Part shown: positions 8,636 to 18,728 of the stretch, in pieces
Layout: the number at the start of each line of letters is the position of its first letter
Position numbering within the stretch: position 1 is the stretch's first letter
Source: Rhodococcus_F sp040656415
GTDB taxonomy: Bacteria > Actinomycetota > Actinomycetes > Mycobacteriales > Mycobacteriaceae
NCBI RefSeq assembly: GCF_040656415.1
Contig: NZ_JBFAMC010000001.1
Span: 1,240,001-1,304,000, forward strand
Direction of reading: 5' to 3'
DNA length: 64,000 bases
Translations under genes and position numbers: made by a program
The notes under the pieces: model-generated
The model's database searches: none
Told to the model about the DNA's origin: nothing
What the model saw: the letters and a program-made list of their open reading frames with translations, nothing else

Positions 8636-9478
8636 GTGGCCGCGATCGGCTACGGGGTGAGCGATTTCGTCGGCGGTGTCGCATCGCGCCGAGTTTCGGC
8701 TCTGCGGGTCGTCATCGTGTCGTATCCGCTGTCGCTGCTGATCGTTCTCGCGATTGCTCCATTCGTGGGAGGCACTTTCACTGCTAGCTCCCTTCTCTGG
8801 GGTGCTGCATCGGGAATCGCGGGGGGCGTGGCGATCTGGTGGTTCTACCTTGCGTTGGCATCCGGTCCGATGTCGGTCGTCTCGCCCTTCACGGCTGTAC
8901 TCGTGGCGGGGATTCCTGTACTCATCGGGTTTGCGCTCGGCGAACGGCCCGGGTTGATCGCGTTCGCCGGGATCATCGTGGCACTTGTCGCCGTTACCCT
9001 CGTGAGCCGTGAATCACCCGACGAGACTGCCGGTGAGGTCGCCGGCGGTCGGGTACTGAGGTTCTCCCGAACGGTCGCCTTGCTGACTGTCGGATCCGGA
9101 GTTGCATTCGGGCTCGCATTCGTCGCGCTGTATGAGATCGGTGACGACGGTGGGTTGTGGCCTCTCGCGGTATCGCGTGCCTCGGCGACCGCGGTCGTGT
9201 GGGTTGTCGCGTTCTCTTCGGGGCATTTCGTCCTGCCGCACGGCGAACCATTGAAGCTTGCCGTCTACGTCAGTTTCCTCGACGTACTCGCCAACGCCAG
9301 CATGCTGTATGCGTTTCAGGGCGGACTGCTGTCGTTGGTAAGCGTGATCGGGGCGCTATATCCCGCCGCGACAGTGATGCTGGCAATGGTGATGCTCGGC
9401 GAGCGGGTGGGCAGGGTGCAGCAGGTGGGAATGCTCCTTGCCCTCGCCTCGGTGGGAATGATTGCCGTGGCGAACTGA
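8636..9478 (+). CDS. EamA/DMT-family membrane transporter
   Basis: About 280 residues with ten predicted hydrophobic helices in two five-helix halves, typical of the drug/metabolite transporter (EamA) family. The substrate is unknown. GTG 8636 is the first conventional start, but the same frame extends back to 8612 (CTG at the smpB stop) and reads ISVLLALVA, which would complete the first helix; the true start may be that upstream codon overlapping the smpB stop. It sits between smpB and ssrA. Confidence 0.8.
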   Translation: MAAIGYGVSDFVGGVASRRVSALRVVIVSYPLSLLIVLAIAPFVGGTFTASSLLWGAASGIAGGVAIWWFYLALASGPMSVVSPFTAVLVAGIPVLIGFALGERPGLIAFAGIIVALVAVTLVSRESPDETAGEVAGGRVLRFSRTVALLTVGSGVAFGLAFVALYEIGDDGGLWPLAVSRASATAVVWVVAFSSGHFVLPHGEPLKLAVYVSFLDVLANASMLYAFQGGLLSLVSVIGALYPAATVMLAMVMLGERVGRVQQVGMLLALASVGMIAVAN

Positions 9479-9569
9479 ACCCCACCTCAGGCGACACGTA
9501 GAAAATCGGGATGAATTTTGTCCGGGTCCGCGTTACACTGAGTGACCCCGCGAGATTCGTGGGGCGTAC

Positions 9570-9938
9570 GGGGCTGAACGGTTTCGACTACGTACGTTGA
9601 GGTAGGGGAAGCGTGTCGGTGCAGGCAAGAGACCACCGTAAGCGTCGCTGCAAACTAATAAGCGCCGATACTAATCAGCGCGGCTACGCACTCGCTGCCT
9701 AATCAGCGACTGCGTGCCTGTCAGTCCGGGTTTGCCTTCGGCCCGGGTACTGGCATCAGCTAGAGGGCTTCACCGTTCGATTCGGTCGCGGAACCGAACG
9801 GGACAACCAACAGCGACTGGGATCGTCATCCTGGCTTGTTTGCGAGACCGGGAGATCCAAGTAGAGGCATAGCAAACTGCGCACGGAGAAGCCCTAGCTC
9901 TGCTGCGGAGGACCCGGGTTCAATTCCCGGCAGCTCCA
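9570..9938 (+). ncRNA. ssrA: Transfer-messenger RNA (tmRNA)
   Basis: About 369 nt. The 5' end GGGGCTGAACGG pairs with the 3' end CAGCTCCA through a tRNA-Ala-like acceptor stem, and the T arm GGGTTCAATTCCC is intact. The mRNA-like part reads from GCC 9664 to TAA 9700-9702 and encodes the tag ADTNQRGYALAA. CCA is not encoded; CAA follows the discriminator. The RNA works with SmpB to tag and release stalled nascent chains. A strong terminator follows at once. Confidence 0.95.
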
Positions 9939-9942
9939 CAAG

Positions 9943-9986
9943 AGCCCGGCCGGAGAGTCAACGAGACTCTCCGGCCGGGCTATTTT
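9943..9986 (+). terminator. Intrinsic terminator of ssrA
   Basis: A perfect 17-bp stem (arms 9943-9959 and 9965-9981) with a five-base loop, followed by ATTTT, begins four bases after the tmRNA 3' end. Confidence 0.92.
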
Positions 9987-10031
9987 CATGCCCATGTTTG
10001 GCAGCGCTCTTCGTCGAGTATCACGGCCATC

Positions 10032-10065
10032 GGAACATCCCCACCCTATTCGGGTGGGGCGTTCC
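10032..10065 (-). terminator. Hairpin at the 3' end of propeller gene 1
   Basis: Imperfect inverted repeat (GGAACATCCCCACCC opposite GGGTGGGGCGTTCC) begins 13 bases past the stop of the minus-strand propeller gene. No T-run is present. Related G/C-rich hairpins end the other propeller genes. Confidence 0.5.
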
Positions 10066-10078
10066 GTCGTGTCAGGAT

Positions 10079-12527
10079 CTACGATCCTGAGGACTCCAGC
10101 GATCCCGAGGACATAGTCGACGGTGTCTCGGCGATGTCGACGACGACGGGCAGGACGGCGTCGTCACCGAATCCGTTGGATACGGTCACCGTGAAGTTGT
10201 ACGTTGCGGCAATTGGCGGGGTACCGGACAGGACACCTTGCTCGCTCAGCGTGAGCCCGTAGGGTACGGCTCCGTCGGTCACCGTCACGGTCGGTGCCGG
10301 TGTTCCGGTCACCGTGAACGTGTGTTCGTAGGGCTGGCCGACGACGCCGTCCGGCGGCGTTCCGGTGATGGCGGGGGGCTGCCCGACTTCGAGGGTGGCC
10401 TCGCGGACTGCGTTTTCACCGAATCCGTTGGATGCGGTCACCGTGAACGCATGCGGCCCAGTGGTGGTCGGGGTACCGGACAGGACACCTTGCTCGCTCA
10501 GCCTGAGTCCATCGGGCAGCGCGCCGTCGGTCACCGTCACGGTCGGTGCCGGTGTTCCGGTCACCGTGAACGTGTGTTCGTAGGGCTGGCCGACGACGCC
10601 GTCCGGCGGCGTTCCGGTGANNNNNNNNNNNNNNNNNNNNNNNNNNNNNNNNNNNNNNNNNNNNNNNNNNNNNNNNNNNNNNNNNNNNNNNNNNNNNNNN
10701 NNNNNNNNNNNNNNNNNTGATGGCGGGGGCCTGCCCGACGTCGAGGGTGGCCTCGAGGACTGCGTTTTCACCGAATCCGTTGGATGCGGTCACCGTGAAG
10801 CTATACATCCCGGCAGACGTCGGGGTACCGGACAGGACACCCTGTCCACTCAGTGTCAGCCCATCCGGCAGGGCGCCTGCTGTGACGGTGACATCGGGCG
10901 CTGGATACCCGGTGAGGGTGAAGCTGTGATGGTAGGGCTGTCCGACGGTACCGGCCGGGGGTGCGCCGGTCAGGGCCGGCGATTCGGTGATTTCGAGAAC
11001 GACGGGCAGGGTTGCGTCGTCACCGATGCCGTTGCGCGCGGTGATGGTGAACGCGAATTGTCCAGTGCCCGTGGGGGTGCCGGATAGAACACCATCAGCA
11101 CCAAGAGTCAGCCCGTCCGGCAAGGTGCCTGCGGTGACGGTGACGTCGGGCGCTGGGTACCCGGTGATGGTGAAGGCGTATTCGTAGGGCTGTCCGACGG
11201 TACCGGCTGGGGGTGTGCCGGTCAGGGCCGAAACGTTATTGATATCGAGGGCCACGGGCAGGGTCGAGTCCTGGCCGATGCCGTTGGAGGCGGTAATGGC
11301 GAACTCGAATCTCTCACCGGCGGTCGGTGTTCCGGCAAGGACACCATCAGCACCAAGAGTCAGCCCGTCCGGCAAGGTGCCTGCAGTGACGGTGACCTCG
11401 GGGTCCGGCTCTCCGGTGACGGTGAAGGCGTATTCGTAGAGCTGTCCGACGGTACCGGCAGGGGGTGTGCCGGTCAGGGCCGGTGTGCGGTCGATTACCA
11501 ATACCGTGCCCTTATCACCCCAGTTGGTGATGTACGCGCGGGTGCCGTCGGGGGTGAATGCCAGCGCGTACGCGGTGGCGTCGAGGTCGATGGTAGTGAA
11601 GGTGTTGGTGGCGGTGTCGATCACGAACACCGCGTCGTTATCGCCCCAGTTGGCGGCATAGGCGCGGGTGCCGTCGGGGGTGATCGCCACCCCATACAGC
11701 TGCTCGTCGACCTTGATGGTGTCGATGACGGTGTTGGTGGCGGTGTCGATCACATACACCCCCCCATATTCGACGCTGTTATCGGTGACGTAAGCGCGGG
11801 TGCCGTCGGGGGTGATCGCTACGTCACGCGGGTAGCTTCCAACCGAGATAGGTTCTCCGATAACGGTGTTGGTGGCGGTGTCGATCACCGACACCGCGTA
11901 GGCGCCGTTGGCTACGTAGGCGCGGGTGCCGTCGGGGGTGATCGCCATCCCTTTTGGGCCGAACAGGCCGGCGTCGACGTCGATGGTGGTGGTAACCGCG
12001 TTGGTGGCGGTGTCGATCACCGACACCGAGTCGTCGCCCTCGTTAGCGACGTAGGCGCGGGTGCCGTCGGGGGTGATCGCCACCCCATACGGGCTGTCGC
12101 CGACGTCGACGGTGTCGGTGACGGTGTTGGTGGCGGTGTCGATCACCGACACTTTGCCGTACTCGCCGTGGTTGGTGACGTAGGCGCGGGTGCCGTCGGG
12201 GGTGATCGCCACCTCGTAGGCGCGGTGGCGGCCGAGGTCGATGGTGTCGGTGACGGTGTTGGTGGTGGTGTCGATCACCGACACAGTGTTGTCAAAAAGG
12301 TTGGTGACGTAGGCGCGGGTGCCATCGGGGGTGATCGCCACCCCGGTCGGGTAGGCGCCGACGTCGACGGTGGTGGTGACGGTGTCGGCCTGTGTGGCCG
12401 GGGCGGCCGTGAGCATCAGCCCAGTCGCAAGGGCGGCGACGAGGCCCGCCGTGCGCCGTCGCCGGGTGCGGGGCCTAGCCCCCGGGCCACCGCTGCAGCC
12501 AAAGGGAACAATGATGTTGTGCGACAT
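10079..12527 (-). CDS. Secreted seven-bladed YVTN beta-propeller protein with Ig-like (He_PIG-type) repeats; interrupted by assembly gap
   Basis: One gene broken by 97 N at 10621-10717, which shift the frame: residues before the gap read in one frame and the C-terminal part in another, so the gap length is wrong. N-terminal signal: basic stretch PRTRRRRTAG, hydrophobic core, likely cleavage after ATQA. Then seven repeats with the pattern VAITPDGTRAYVTN...VSVIDTATNTV form a YncE/YVTN propeller, followed by at least five Ig-like repeats (LTGTPPAGTVGQPYEY...LPDGL...GVLSGTPT). Near-identical repeats flank the gap, a likely cause of assembly collapse. The tail is STMSSGSLESSGS. AGAAGGAG precedes ATG 12527. 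Function unknown; probably cell-surface or secreted. Confidence 0.85.
10621..10717. other. Assembly gap (97 N) inside propeller gene 1
   Basis: A run of 97 undetermined bases sits between two near-identical copies of the Ig-like repeat. Since 97 is not compatible with the reading frames on its two sides, its length is an estimate and at least part of one repeat is missing. Confidence 0.99.
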
Positions 12528-12760
12528 CGTGTCCAGACTCCTTCTACGCGCAGGGCGAGAAATGGAAACCGATTAGTCTTCTCTGCATCGCGAGGACTAT
12601 ACGGGACACATTGGGACAAGACGGACACACATCCGGATCGGTGCGACTGACTGTCGATGGCGTGAGAGTTCGGGCGCGGCGCGTGGGCTGAGGAGGAGGA
12701 CCCTACTGGATGCTATTCGTGTTGACGTCGCCAACCAGCGACCGGAAACTTGCAGGCGGT
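12528..12760 (-). promoter_or_regulatory. Conserved leader/promoter cassette of propeller gene 1
   Basis: Reading towards the gene: a GTGTCCGTCTTG box, then CCCGTATAGTCC (12594-12605, minus strand; TATAGT is a plausible -10), a leader containing GCGATGCAG and TTTCCATTTCTCGCCCTGCG, and AGAAGGAG (12538-12545) before the ATG. The same order is found before the other propeller genes, and homology to the leaders at 19815 and 23159 extends to about 230 bases, including a conserved GTTGACG-containing block near 12720. Confidence 0.65.
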
Positions 12761-13129
12761 GTGGCAGGAGTGCCCCGCGAACGCAGACTGAACGCTTGTG
12801 TTTGCCCAAAGTGGCTTTCAGCTAAACTGATGGACTGCGGGAGCGCTCGCGTCGAGATTGGGACCACTACGAGAACCGCTGTGCTGGTGCGTATTCGGCT
12901 CCTTGAAACACTGCCCGGCGCCAATGGATTTCGGGCGAATTGACAGAGCAGTGCGCAAATACCTTGCCGGCAATTGAATTCGATCCGAGGCCACGTCCTC
13001 TCTGGATCGACAGTGGACCAGCTGGTGATGCAACTCGGAACGTGTCCCGTCCGGATCCATTCATTTGCGCGTGCCACGATGTATACGAGAGGCGTGCGGA
13101 CTAGGACGAGGATGCGAAGGGGAGTGTAG
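12761..13129. other. Intergenic region without recognisable features
   Basis: Between the propeller-gene leader and crcB. Short open frames occur on both strands but lack family resemblance and good start contexts. No fluoride riboswitch consensus is visible ahead of crcB. Confidence 0.5.
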
Positions 13130-13495
13130 GTGATTCAGACGAAGCCCGTGGCGGTGGTCGCCGCGGGAGGTGCGCTCGGGGCTGCCGCGAGATTCGCACT
13201 GGCTGAACCGTGGCCGGGAATCTGGACTGTCCTCGTCGTCAATATCGTCGGTTCGCTACTGCTCGGCTATCTTGCCGAGATGGTCGGACCTGACCGGCTG
13301 TGGCGATTGTTTCTCGGAATCGGCGTGCTCGGTGGATTCACCACGTTCTCGACCTTCGCCCTCGACGCACTGGGGGAAGATCCGGGAATCGCCACTGTCT
13401 ATGTGGCAGCTACCCTGATCCCCGCACTGCTTGCCGCGCGCGTGGGCATGTTCGCTGGACATCGGCACAGGCTGGCGCGAAGGGCGGCAGCGTGA
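13130..13495 (+). CDS. crcB: Fluoride channel subunit CrcB/Fluc (first of pair)
   Basis: 121-aa, four-helix membrane protein of the CrcB/Fluc family, which exports fluoride as a dual-topology dimer. The motif GVLGGFTTFSTFALD, holding the conserved Phe/Thr/Ser residues of the pore, is clear, as is the N-terminal GGALGAAARF. GTG 13130 starts the frame. The stop codon overlaps the start of a second crcB (GTGA at 13492-13495). Such pairs usually form heterodimers of opposite topology. Confidence 0.93.
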   Translation: MIQTKPVAVVAAGGALGAAARFALAEPWPGIWTVLVVNIVGSLLLGYLAEMVGPDRLWRLFLGIGVLGGFTTFSTFALDALGEDPGIATVYVAATLIPALLAARVGMFAGHRHRLARRAAA

Positions 13496-13836
13496 CTGTT
13501 CTACTCGTTGCACTCGGTGGAGGCCTCGGCGCCGTGACGCGGTATCTCGCAGGCCGATACGTCCACTCGTACCGCAGTTTTCCGATGGCTACCTTTCTTG
13601 TGAACGTCGTTGGGTGTCTGGTTTTGGGACTTTTGTCGGGGTTGTCGATGCCCGCCTACGCCTTCGCTCTGTTCGGTACAGGCTTCTGTGGCGGGCTGAC
13701 CACCTACTCCACCTTCGCGGTGGAATCGGTTGGGCTGATGCGCATCCGGCGCGCGCTCGTCTCCCTCGTTTACGTGGTGGCGAGCGTCGCTCTCGGCTTG
13801 ACCGCCGCCTGGCTGGGCTTCCGACTGACCTCTTGA
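13492..13836 (+). CDS. crcB: Fluoride channel subunit CrcB/Fluc (second of pair)
   Basis: 114-aa CrcB/Fluc paralogue with GGGLGAVTRYLAGRY at the N-terminus and GFCGGLTTYSTFAVES as the pore motif. GTG 13492 overlaps the first crcB stop by four bases, so the two subunits are translationally coupled, consistent with a heterodimeric channel. No riboswitch was seen upstream of the pair. Confidence 0.92.
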   Translation: MTVLLVALGGGLGAVTRYLAGRYVHSYRSFPMATFLVNVVGCLVLGLLSGLSMPAYAFALFGTGFCGGLTTYSTFAVESVGLMRIRRALVSLVYVVASVALGLTAAWLGFRLTS

Positions 13837-13983
13837 GCATCACTTCTGCCTGGTGATGAACCCTGGACCCCCAGCCGGGGTGCCGGGCGGAGTCCGCGAC
13901 TGTTGTTACCGGGCGGACTCTGCCGTGCGGGTGCAGGATGGGTGGTAGCCGAAGTCGGTTCCCGTCGATTTGCAGGAGGTCTC

Positions 13984-15615
<1,632 letters not shown>

Positions 15616-15660
15616 TGGCACCCGACACCCGGACGTGGTCCCGCCGGAGTCGACAGGACG

Positions 15661-15688
15661 CCTGATACCTGCTGCATCTAGTATCAGG
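15661..15688. promoter_or_regulatory. Inverted repeat over the MFS promoter
   Basis: Arms CCTGATAC (15661-15668) and GTATCAGG (15681-15688) surround a likely -10 (TAGTAT, 15679-15684), seven bases before the ATG of the MFS gene. Typical of a repressor operator on an exporter; no regulator is adjacent. Confidence 0.5.
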
Positions 15689-15695
15689 TTCAATT

Positions 15696-16901
15696 ATGAA
15701 CGAACGTGCAGCCAGGCTGCCTGCCGAGCAGGACCCCAGAATCCCTTCGGAAATTTGGGTGCTGGTTTCGGCCAGTTTCGTCATCGCCCTCGGGTTCGGG
15801 ATCGTCGCACCGGCGCTTCCTCAGTTCGCCCTGAGCTTCGACGTCAGTGTCACGGCGGCCACGGTTGTGATCTCGTCGTTTGCGTTCATGCGCCTGGCGT
15901 TCGCTCCAGTCAGCGGCAGGCTGGTGCAGAAACTCGGGGAGCAACCTGTCTACATCACCGGTCTCCTCATCGTTGCCGCTTCGACAGCGGCGTGCGCTCT
16001 GGCGGAGGACTACTGGCAGTTGCTGACCTTCCGGGCTATCGGCGGCATTGGCTCGACGATGTTCACAGTGTCGGCGATGGGTCTCGTCATCCGAATGGCA
16101 CCGCCCAACAAGCGCGGCCGGGTGGCGGGGATGTATGCGACGAGCTATCTGATGGGGTCGATAAGCGGGCCCCTCATCGGCGCACTGCTTGTCGAGTTCG
16201 GGCTCCGCGTGCCATTCGTCATTTACGCGATTGCCCTCGTAATTGCTGCCGCGGTGGTGTTCGTGAGCCTGCGTGGTTCGCACCTGGCCAAGCCTGAGGC
16301 CACCCATGGTGCCGCCATGACACTGAGAGAAGCGCTCCGGAAGCCGACCTACCGCGCGGCATTGGGATCGAACTTCGCGTTCGGTGGAGTGATTTTCGGG
16401 GTGCGTGTAGCGATGGTCCCGTTGTTCGTGGTGGAGGCGATGAATCGTGACGCCGGGCTGGCCGGTATCGCCCTGACCGTCTTCGCAGTAGGCAACGCGC
16501 TCGTCCTCATCGTCTCGGGACGGTTGTCCGACACCTATGGGCGGAAGCGATTCGTCGTGCTCGGACTAGTGGTCTGTGGTGTCAGCACGATGGCGATGGG
16601 CCTGAGCGAGAACCTTCTGGTGTTCCTGCTGCTGTCGGGAATCGCGGGTGTTGGTTCCGGAGTGATGAGCCCCGCCCAACAAGCCGCGGTCGCGGATGTC
16701 GTGGGTTCGAAGTCACGAGGCGGCCCTGTGCTCGCAACGTTCCAGATGGTGTCCGACGTCGGTGGCGTCGTCGGTCCGGTCGGAGCGGGCCTGCTGGCCC
16801 AGCACCTGTCTTACGCGGCCGCGTTCGGAGTGACCGGCTTGACCATGCTTCTAGCGGCCGTGGGATGGCTATTGGTACCGAACAAGTCGGTATCGAGGTA
16901 A
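15696..16901 (+). CDS. Major facilitator superfamily transporter, drug-exporter-like
   Basis: 401-aa MFS protein with about twelve hydrophobic helices. Loop 2-3 (SGRLVQKLGEQPVY) and loop 8-9 (SGRLSDTYGRKRFVVLG) carry the MFS signature, and GSISGPLIGALL in helix 5 resembles the antiporter motif C of drug/proton exporters. The substrate is unknown. ATG 15696 is only seven bases after the inverted repeat at 15661-15688, so the transcript may be nearly leaderless and controlled by a repressor. Confidence 0.85.
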   Translation: MNERAARLPAEQDPRIPSEIWVLVSASFVIALGFGIVAPALPQFALSFDVSVTAATVVISSFAFMRLAFAPVSGRLVQKLGEQPVYITGLLIVAASTAACALAEDYWQLLTFRAIGGIGSTMFTVSAMGLVIRMAPPNKRGRVAGMYATSYLMGSISGPLIGALLVEFGLRVPFVIYAIALVIAAAVVFVSLRGSHLAKPEATHGAAMTLREALRKPTYRAALGSNFAFGGVIFGVRVAMVPLFVVEAMNRDAGLAGIALTVFAVGNALVLIVSGRLSDTYGRKRFVVLGLVVCGVSTMAMGLSENLLVFLLLSGIAGVGSGVMSPAQQAAVADVVGSKSRGGPVLATFQMVSDVGGVVGPVGAGLLAQHLSYAAAFGVTGLTMLLAAVGWLLVPNKSVSR

Positions 16902-16941
16902 CTGCCGAGTAGTTCTGGGTCCGGTCTGTACCCTCATTCCG

Positions 16942-17430
16942 GTGTGGATCAGCATCGCCTCCCTCGTGGCCCGGCTGTCTCTAGCTGCCGTCTGGCTCGC
17001 ATCGGGTGTCCTCAAGGCTGTCGACCCAACCGAGACCGCCGTCGCGGTCCGCGCCTACCAGCTACTGCCCGAGGACCTCGTCCGTCCGGTGGCAAACACG
17101 CTGCCGTTCTTCGAGATCGCACTCGGGTTGTTGCTGTTGATCGGGCTTGCGGTCCGCGCCACGGCTTCGGTTTCGGCCGTCGTTCTGCTAGTCCTCATCG
17201 GCGCGATCATCTCGGCCTGGGCGCGTGGATTATCCATCGACTGCGGATGCTTCGGCGGCGGTGGCGCGGCCGACGTGGACGGCTGGGATTATGCTAAGGA
17301 GATCCTGCGTGACGTCGGCTTCCTTGCACTGGCCGTGTGGTTGACCGTGTTCCCACGTTCCCCGTTCGCGTTGGGGCTCGGGTCTCGGGCCGGTCTCTCG
17401 GTGGGGCCTCAGCGGGTAATGGCAGAGTAG
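16942..17430 (+). CDS. MauE/DoxX-like membrane protein
   Basis: 162-aa protein with four hydrophobic helices and the C101-G-C-F-G-G-G motif typical of the MauE branch of the DoxX/methylamine-utilisation membrane family. It lies just upstream of a membrane-anchored DsbA-like thiol oxidoreductase, and the CxC motif suggests that it passes electrons or disulfides to that partner; this is inference. GTG 16942 begins the frame. It ends 41 bp before the next gene. Confidence 0.8.
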   Translation: MWISIASLVARLSLAAVWLASGVLKAVDPTETAVAVRAYQLLPEDLVRPVANTLPFFEIALGLLLLIGLAVRATASVSAVVLLVLIGAIISAWARGLSIDCGCFGGGGAADVDGWDYAKEILRDVGFLALAVWLTVFPRSPFALGLGSRAGLSVGPQRVMAE

Positions 17431-17471
17431 GTATACAGCAAATCGATCCGACATCGAAGGACTGCATCTAC

Positions 17472-18203
17472 GTGAGCTCCAAGAACAAGTACAACCCGCA
17501 ACCGGAGTCCAGCCGGTCCACCTACATCCTCGGTGGGCTCGCGGTGGCAATTATCGCCGTACTCGTCATCGGTGGCGTGTTGTGGCAGAGCAACCGCAGT
17601 GAGCCGCGCAACGCCGGCTATGGCAGTGTCCAGAACTCCGAGGTCCAGGTGACAAAGCAGGAAAACGGTGTCGTGCTGCTCGGACGTCCTGACGCGGCTG
17701 TCACCATCGATCTGTTCGAAGATCCGATGTGCCCTTACTGCGGCGAATTGGAGCACCAGAGCGGGCAGGAACTGGCGCAGGCCATCGACGAGGGAAAGGT
17801 GGCGGTCCGGTACCACATCCTGAACTTCCTGGACCAGCTCTCGGCCAGTGGCGACTACTCCACACGCGCAGTGGCCGCGTCGCAGTGCGTCGCGGACACG
17901 GGTGACGCAATCGCGTACTCGGCCTTCCACGCCGAGCTGTTCTCCCCGGCGAATCAGCCGCAGGAAAACGGAAGCACAGACCACACGAACGACGATCTCG
18001 CCCAGATGGCGCGCGAAGCCGGCGCGAACGATGCCGCGGTTCAGTGCATCAGCTCAGGGGCGAACGTCAACCAAGCCGCGATCGATGCCGAAGCGGGTCG
18101 TCAAGCTCTGGCCGCGAGCGGTGCGCAGGGGACACCCGCGGTGGTCAAGGACGGCACCGTGATCGACGCCCTCTCCAACCCGAACTGGGTTGCAGAGCTG
18201 TAG
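17472..18203 (+). CDS. Membrane-anchored DsbA-like thiol:disulfide oxidoreductase
   Basis: 243-aa protein with one N-terminal transmembrane helix (about residues 18-37) and an extracytoplasmic thioredoxin-fold domain. The active site is C87-P-Y-C90 in EDPMCPYCGELE, and the cis-proline loop appears as GTPAV near the C-terminus. It resembles mycobacterial DsbA-type proteins (Rv2969c group) that oxidise exported proteins. GTG 17472 is chosen because it places the helix near the N-terminus. It probably forms an operon with the MauE-like gene. Confidence 0.9.
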   Translation: MSSKNKYNPQPESSRSTYILGGLAVAIIAVLVIGGVLWQSNRSEPRNAGYGSVQNSEVQVTKQENGVVLLGRPDAAVTIDLFEDPMCPYCGELEHQSGQELAQAIDEGKVAVRYHILNFLDQLSASGDYSTRAVAASQCVADTGDAIAYSAFHAELFSPANQPQENGSTDHTNDDLAQMAREAGANDAAVQCISSGANVNQAAIDAEAGRQALAASGAQGTPAVVKDGTVIDALSNPNWVAEL

Positions 18204-18214
18204 GAGGTTCTTCG

Positions 18215-18263
18215 GCCCGTGCGCGGATTGAGCGGTCGCCACGCTTATTGATCGCGCACGGGC
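18215..18263 (+). terminator. Hairpin after the DsbA-like gene
   Basis: Inverted repeat with perfect 11-bp arms (GCCCGTGCGCG at 18215-18225 and its complement at 18253-18263), starting 11 bases after the stop. It lacks a T-run; probably a terminator or mRNA 3'-end structure. Confidence 0.5.
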
Positions 18264-18363
18264 TCGACCCCATTGACCAGGCGATTTGTTGGCCTGGTCG
18301 GCGATGGTGTAACTTTCTTCGAGCGCGCAGGAAGTGATTTCCAGGCGCGAGAGAAGTGAATAC

Positions 18364-18436
18364 GGGGCTATGGCGCAGCTGGTAGCGCACCACACTGGCA
18401 GTGTGGGGGTCAGGGGTTCGAGTCCCCTTAGCTCCA
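18364..18436 (+). tRNA. tRNA-Ala(GGC)
   Basis: 73-nt cloverleaf: acceptor GGGGCTA pairs with TAGCTCC, D arm GCGCAGCTGGTAGCGC, anticodon loop CTGGCAG giving anticodon GGC (alanine), and T arm AGGGGTTCGAGTCCCCT. CCA is not encoded. Its 3' half and terminator are duplicated at 20092-20160. Confidence 0.95.
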
Positions 18437-18441
18437 CCCAG

Positions 18442-18475
18442 ATAACGGCAGGTCAGAGACTTGCCGTTATTTTTT
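18442..18475 (+). terminator. Intrinsic terminator of tRNA-Ala
   Basis: Stem ATAACGGCA / TGCCGTTAT (18442-18450 and 18462-18470) followed by six T. It is duplicated, with the tRNA 3' half, at 20122-20156. Confidence 0.9.
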
Positions 18476-18525
18476 GTGCGATCGAGCGCCAACCCTCGGG
18501 TGGGGGCGTTTCGTCATCTCAGCGT

Positions 18526-18643
18526 CTACGATCCCGAGAAGCCGAGCGATCCCGAGGACCCGGTCGGCGGTGTGCCCGACGGTGCGTCGGTGATGCCGAG
18601 GAGGACGGGCGGGATGGCGGCGTTACCAATGCCGTTGGCGGTG
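18526..18643 (-). pseudogene. 3' fragment of a propeller/Ig-repeat gene
   Basis: On the minus strand this reads TANGIGNAAIPPVL...SSGSLGFSGS followed by TAG, the last 38 codons of an Ig-like repeat plus the family tail seen in propeller genes 3 and 5. There is no upstream continuation: at about 18644 the sequence switches to a terminator module like that of propeller gene 4. It is a broken copy joined at a recombination point. Confidence 0.8.
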
Positions 18644-18674
18644 GCTAACCGTTGTTGGCGATGGGAAAAGACGG

Positions 18675-18705
18675 ATGGCCGCCCACCCGGCGGGCGGACG
18701 GCCAT
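18675..18705 (-). terminator. Terminator of propeller gene 2
   Basis: Hairpin with arms ATGGCCGCCCACCC and GGGCGGACGGCCAT (two mismatches); on the minus strand it is followed by CCGTCTTTT. It is the same module as at 21973-22004. Confidence 0.7.
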
Positions 18706-18728
18706 GTCCGTGCGGTGGAGCGTGTCGG

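Noticed and set aside
10079..12527. CRISPR-like periodic repeats
   Set aside because: Repeats are coding blades and Ig-like repeats, about 120-260 bases long and imperfect, not short identical repeats with unique spacers.
12703..13077. Minus-strand open frame between propeller gene 1 and crcB
   Set aside because: No recognisable similarity and unusual composition; overlaps the conserved leader.
12761..13129. Fluoride riboswitch ahead of crcB
   Set aside because: The conserved crcB-motif stems and pseudoknot bases could not be found.
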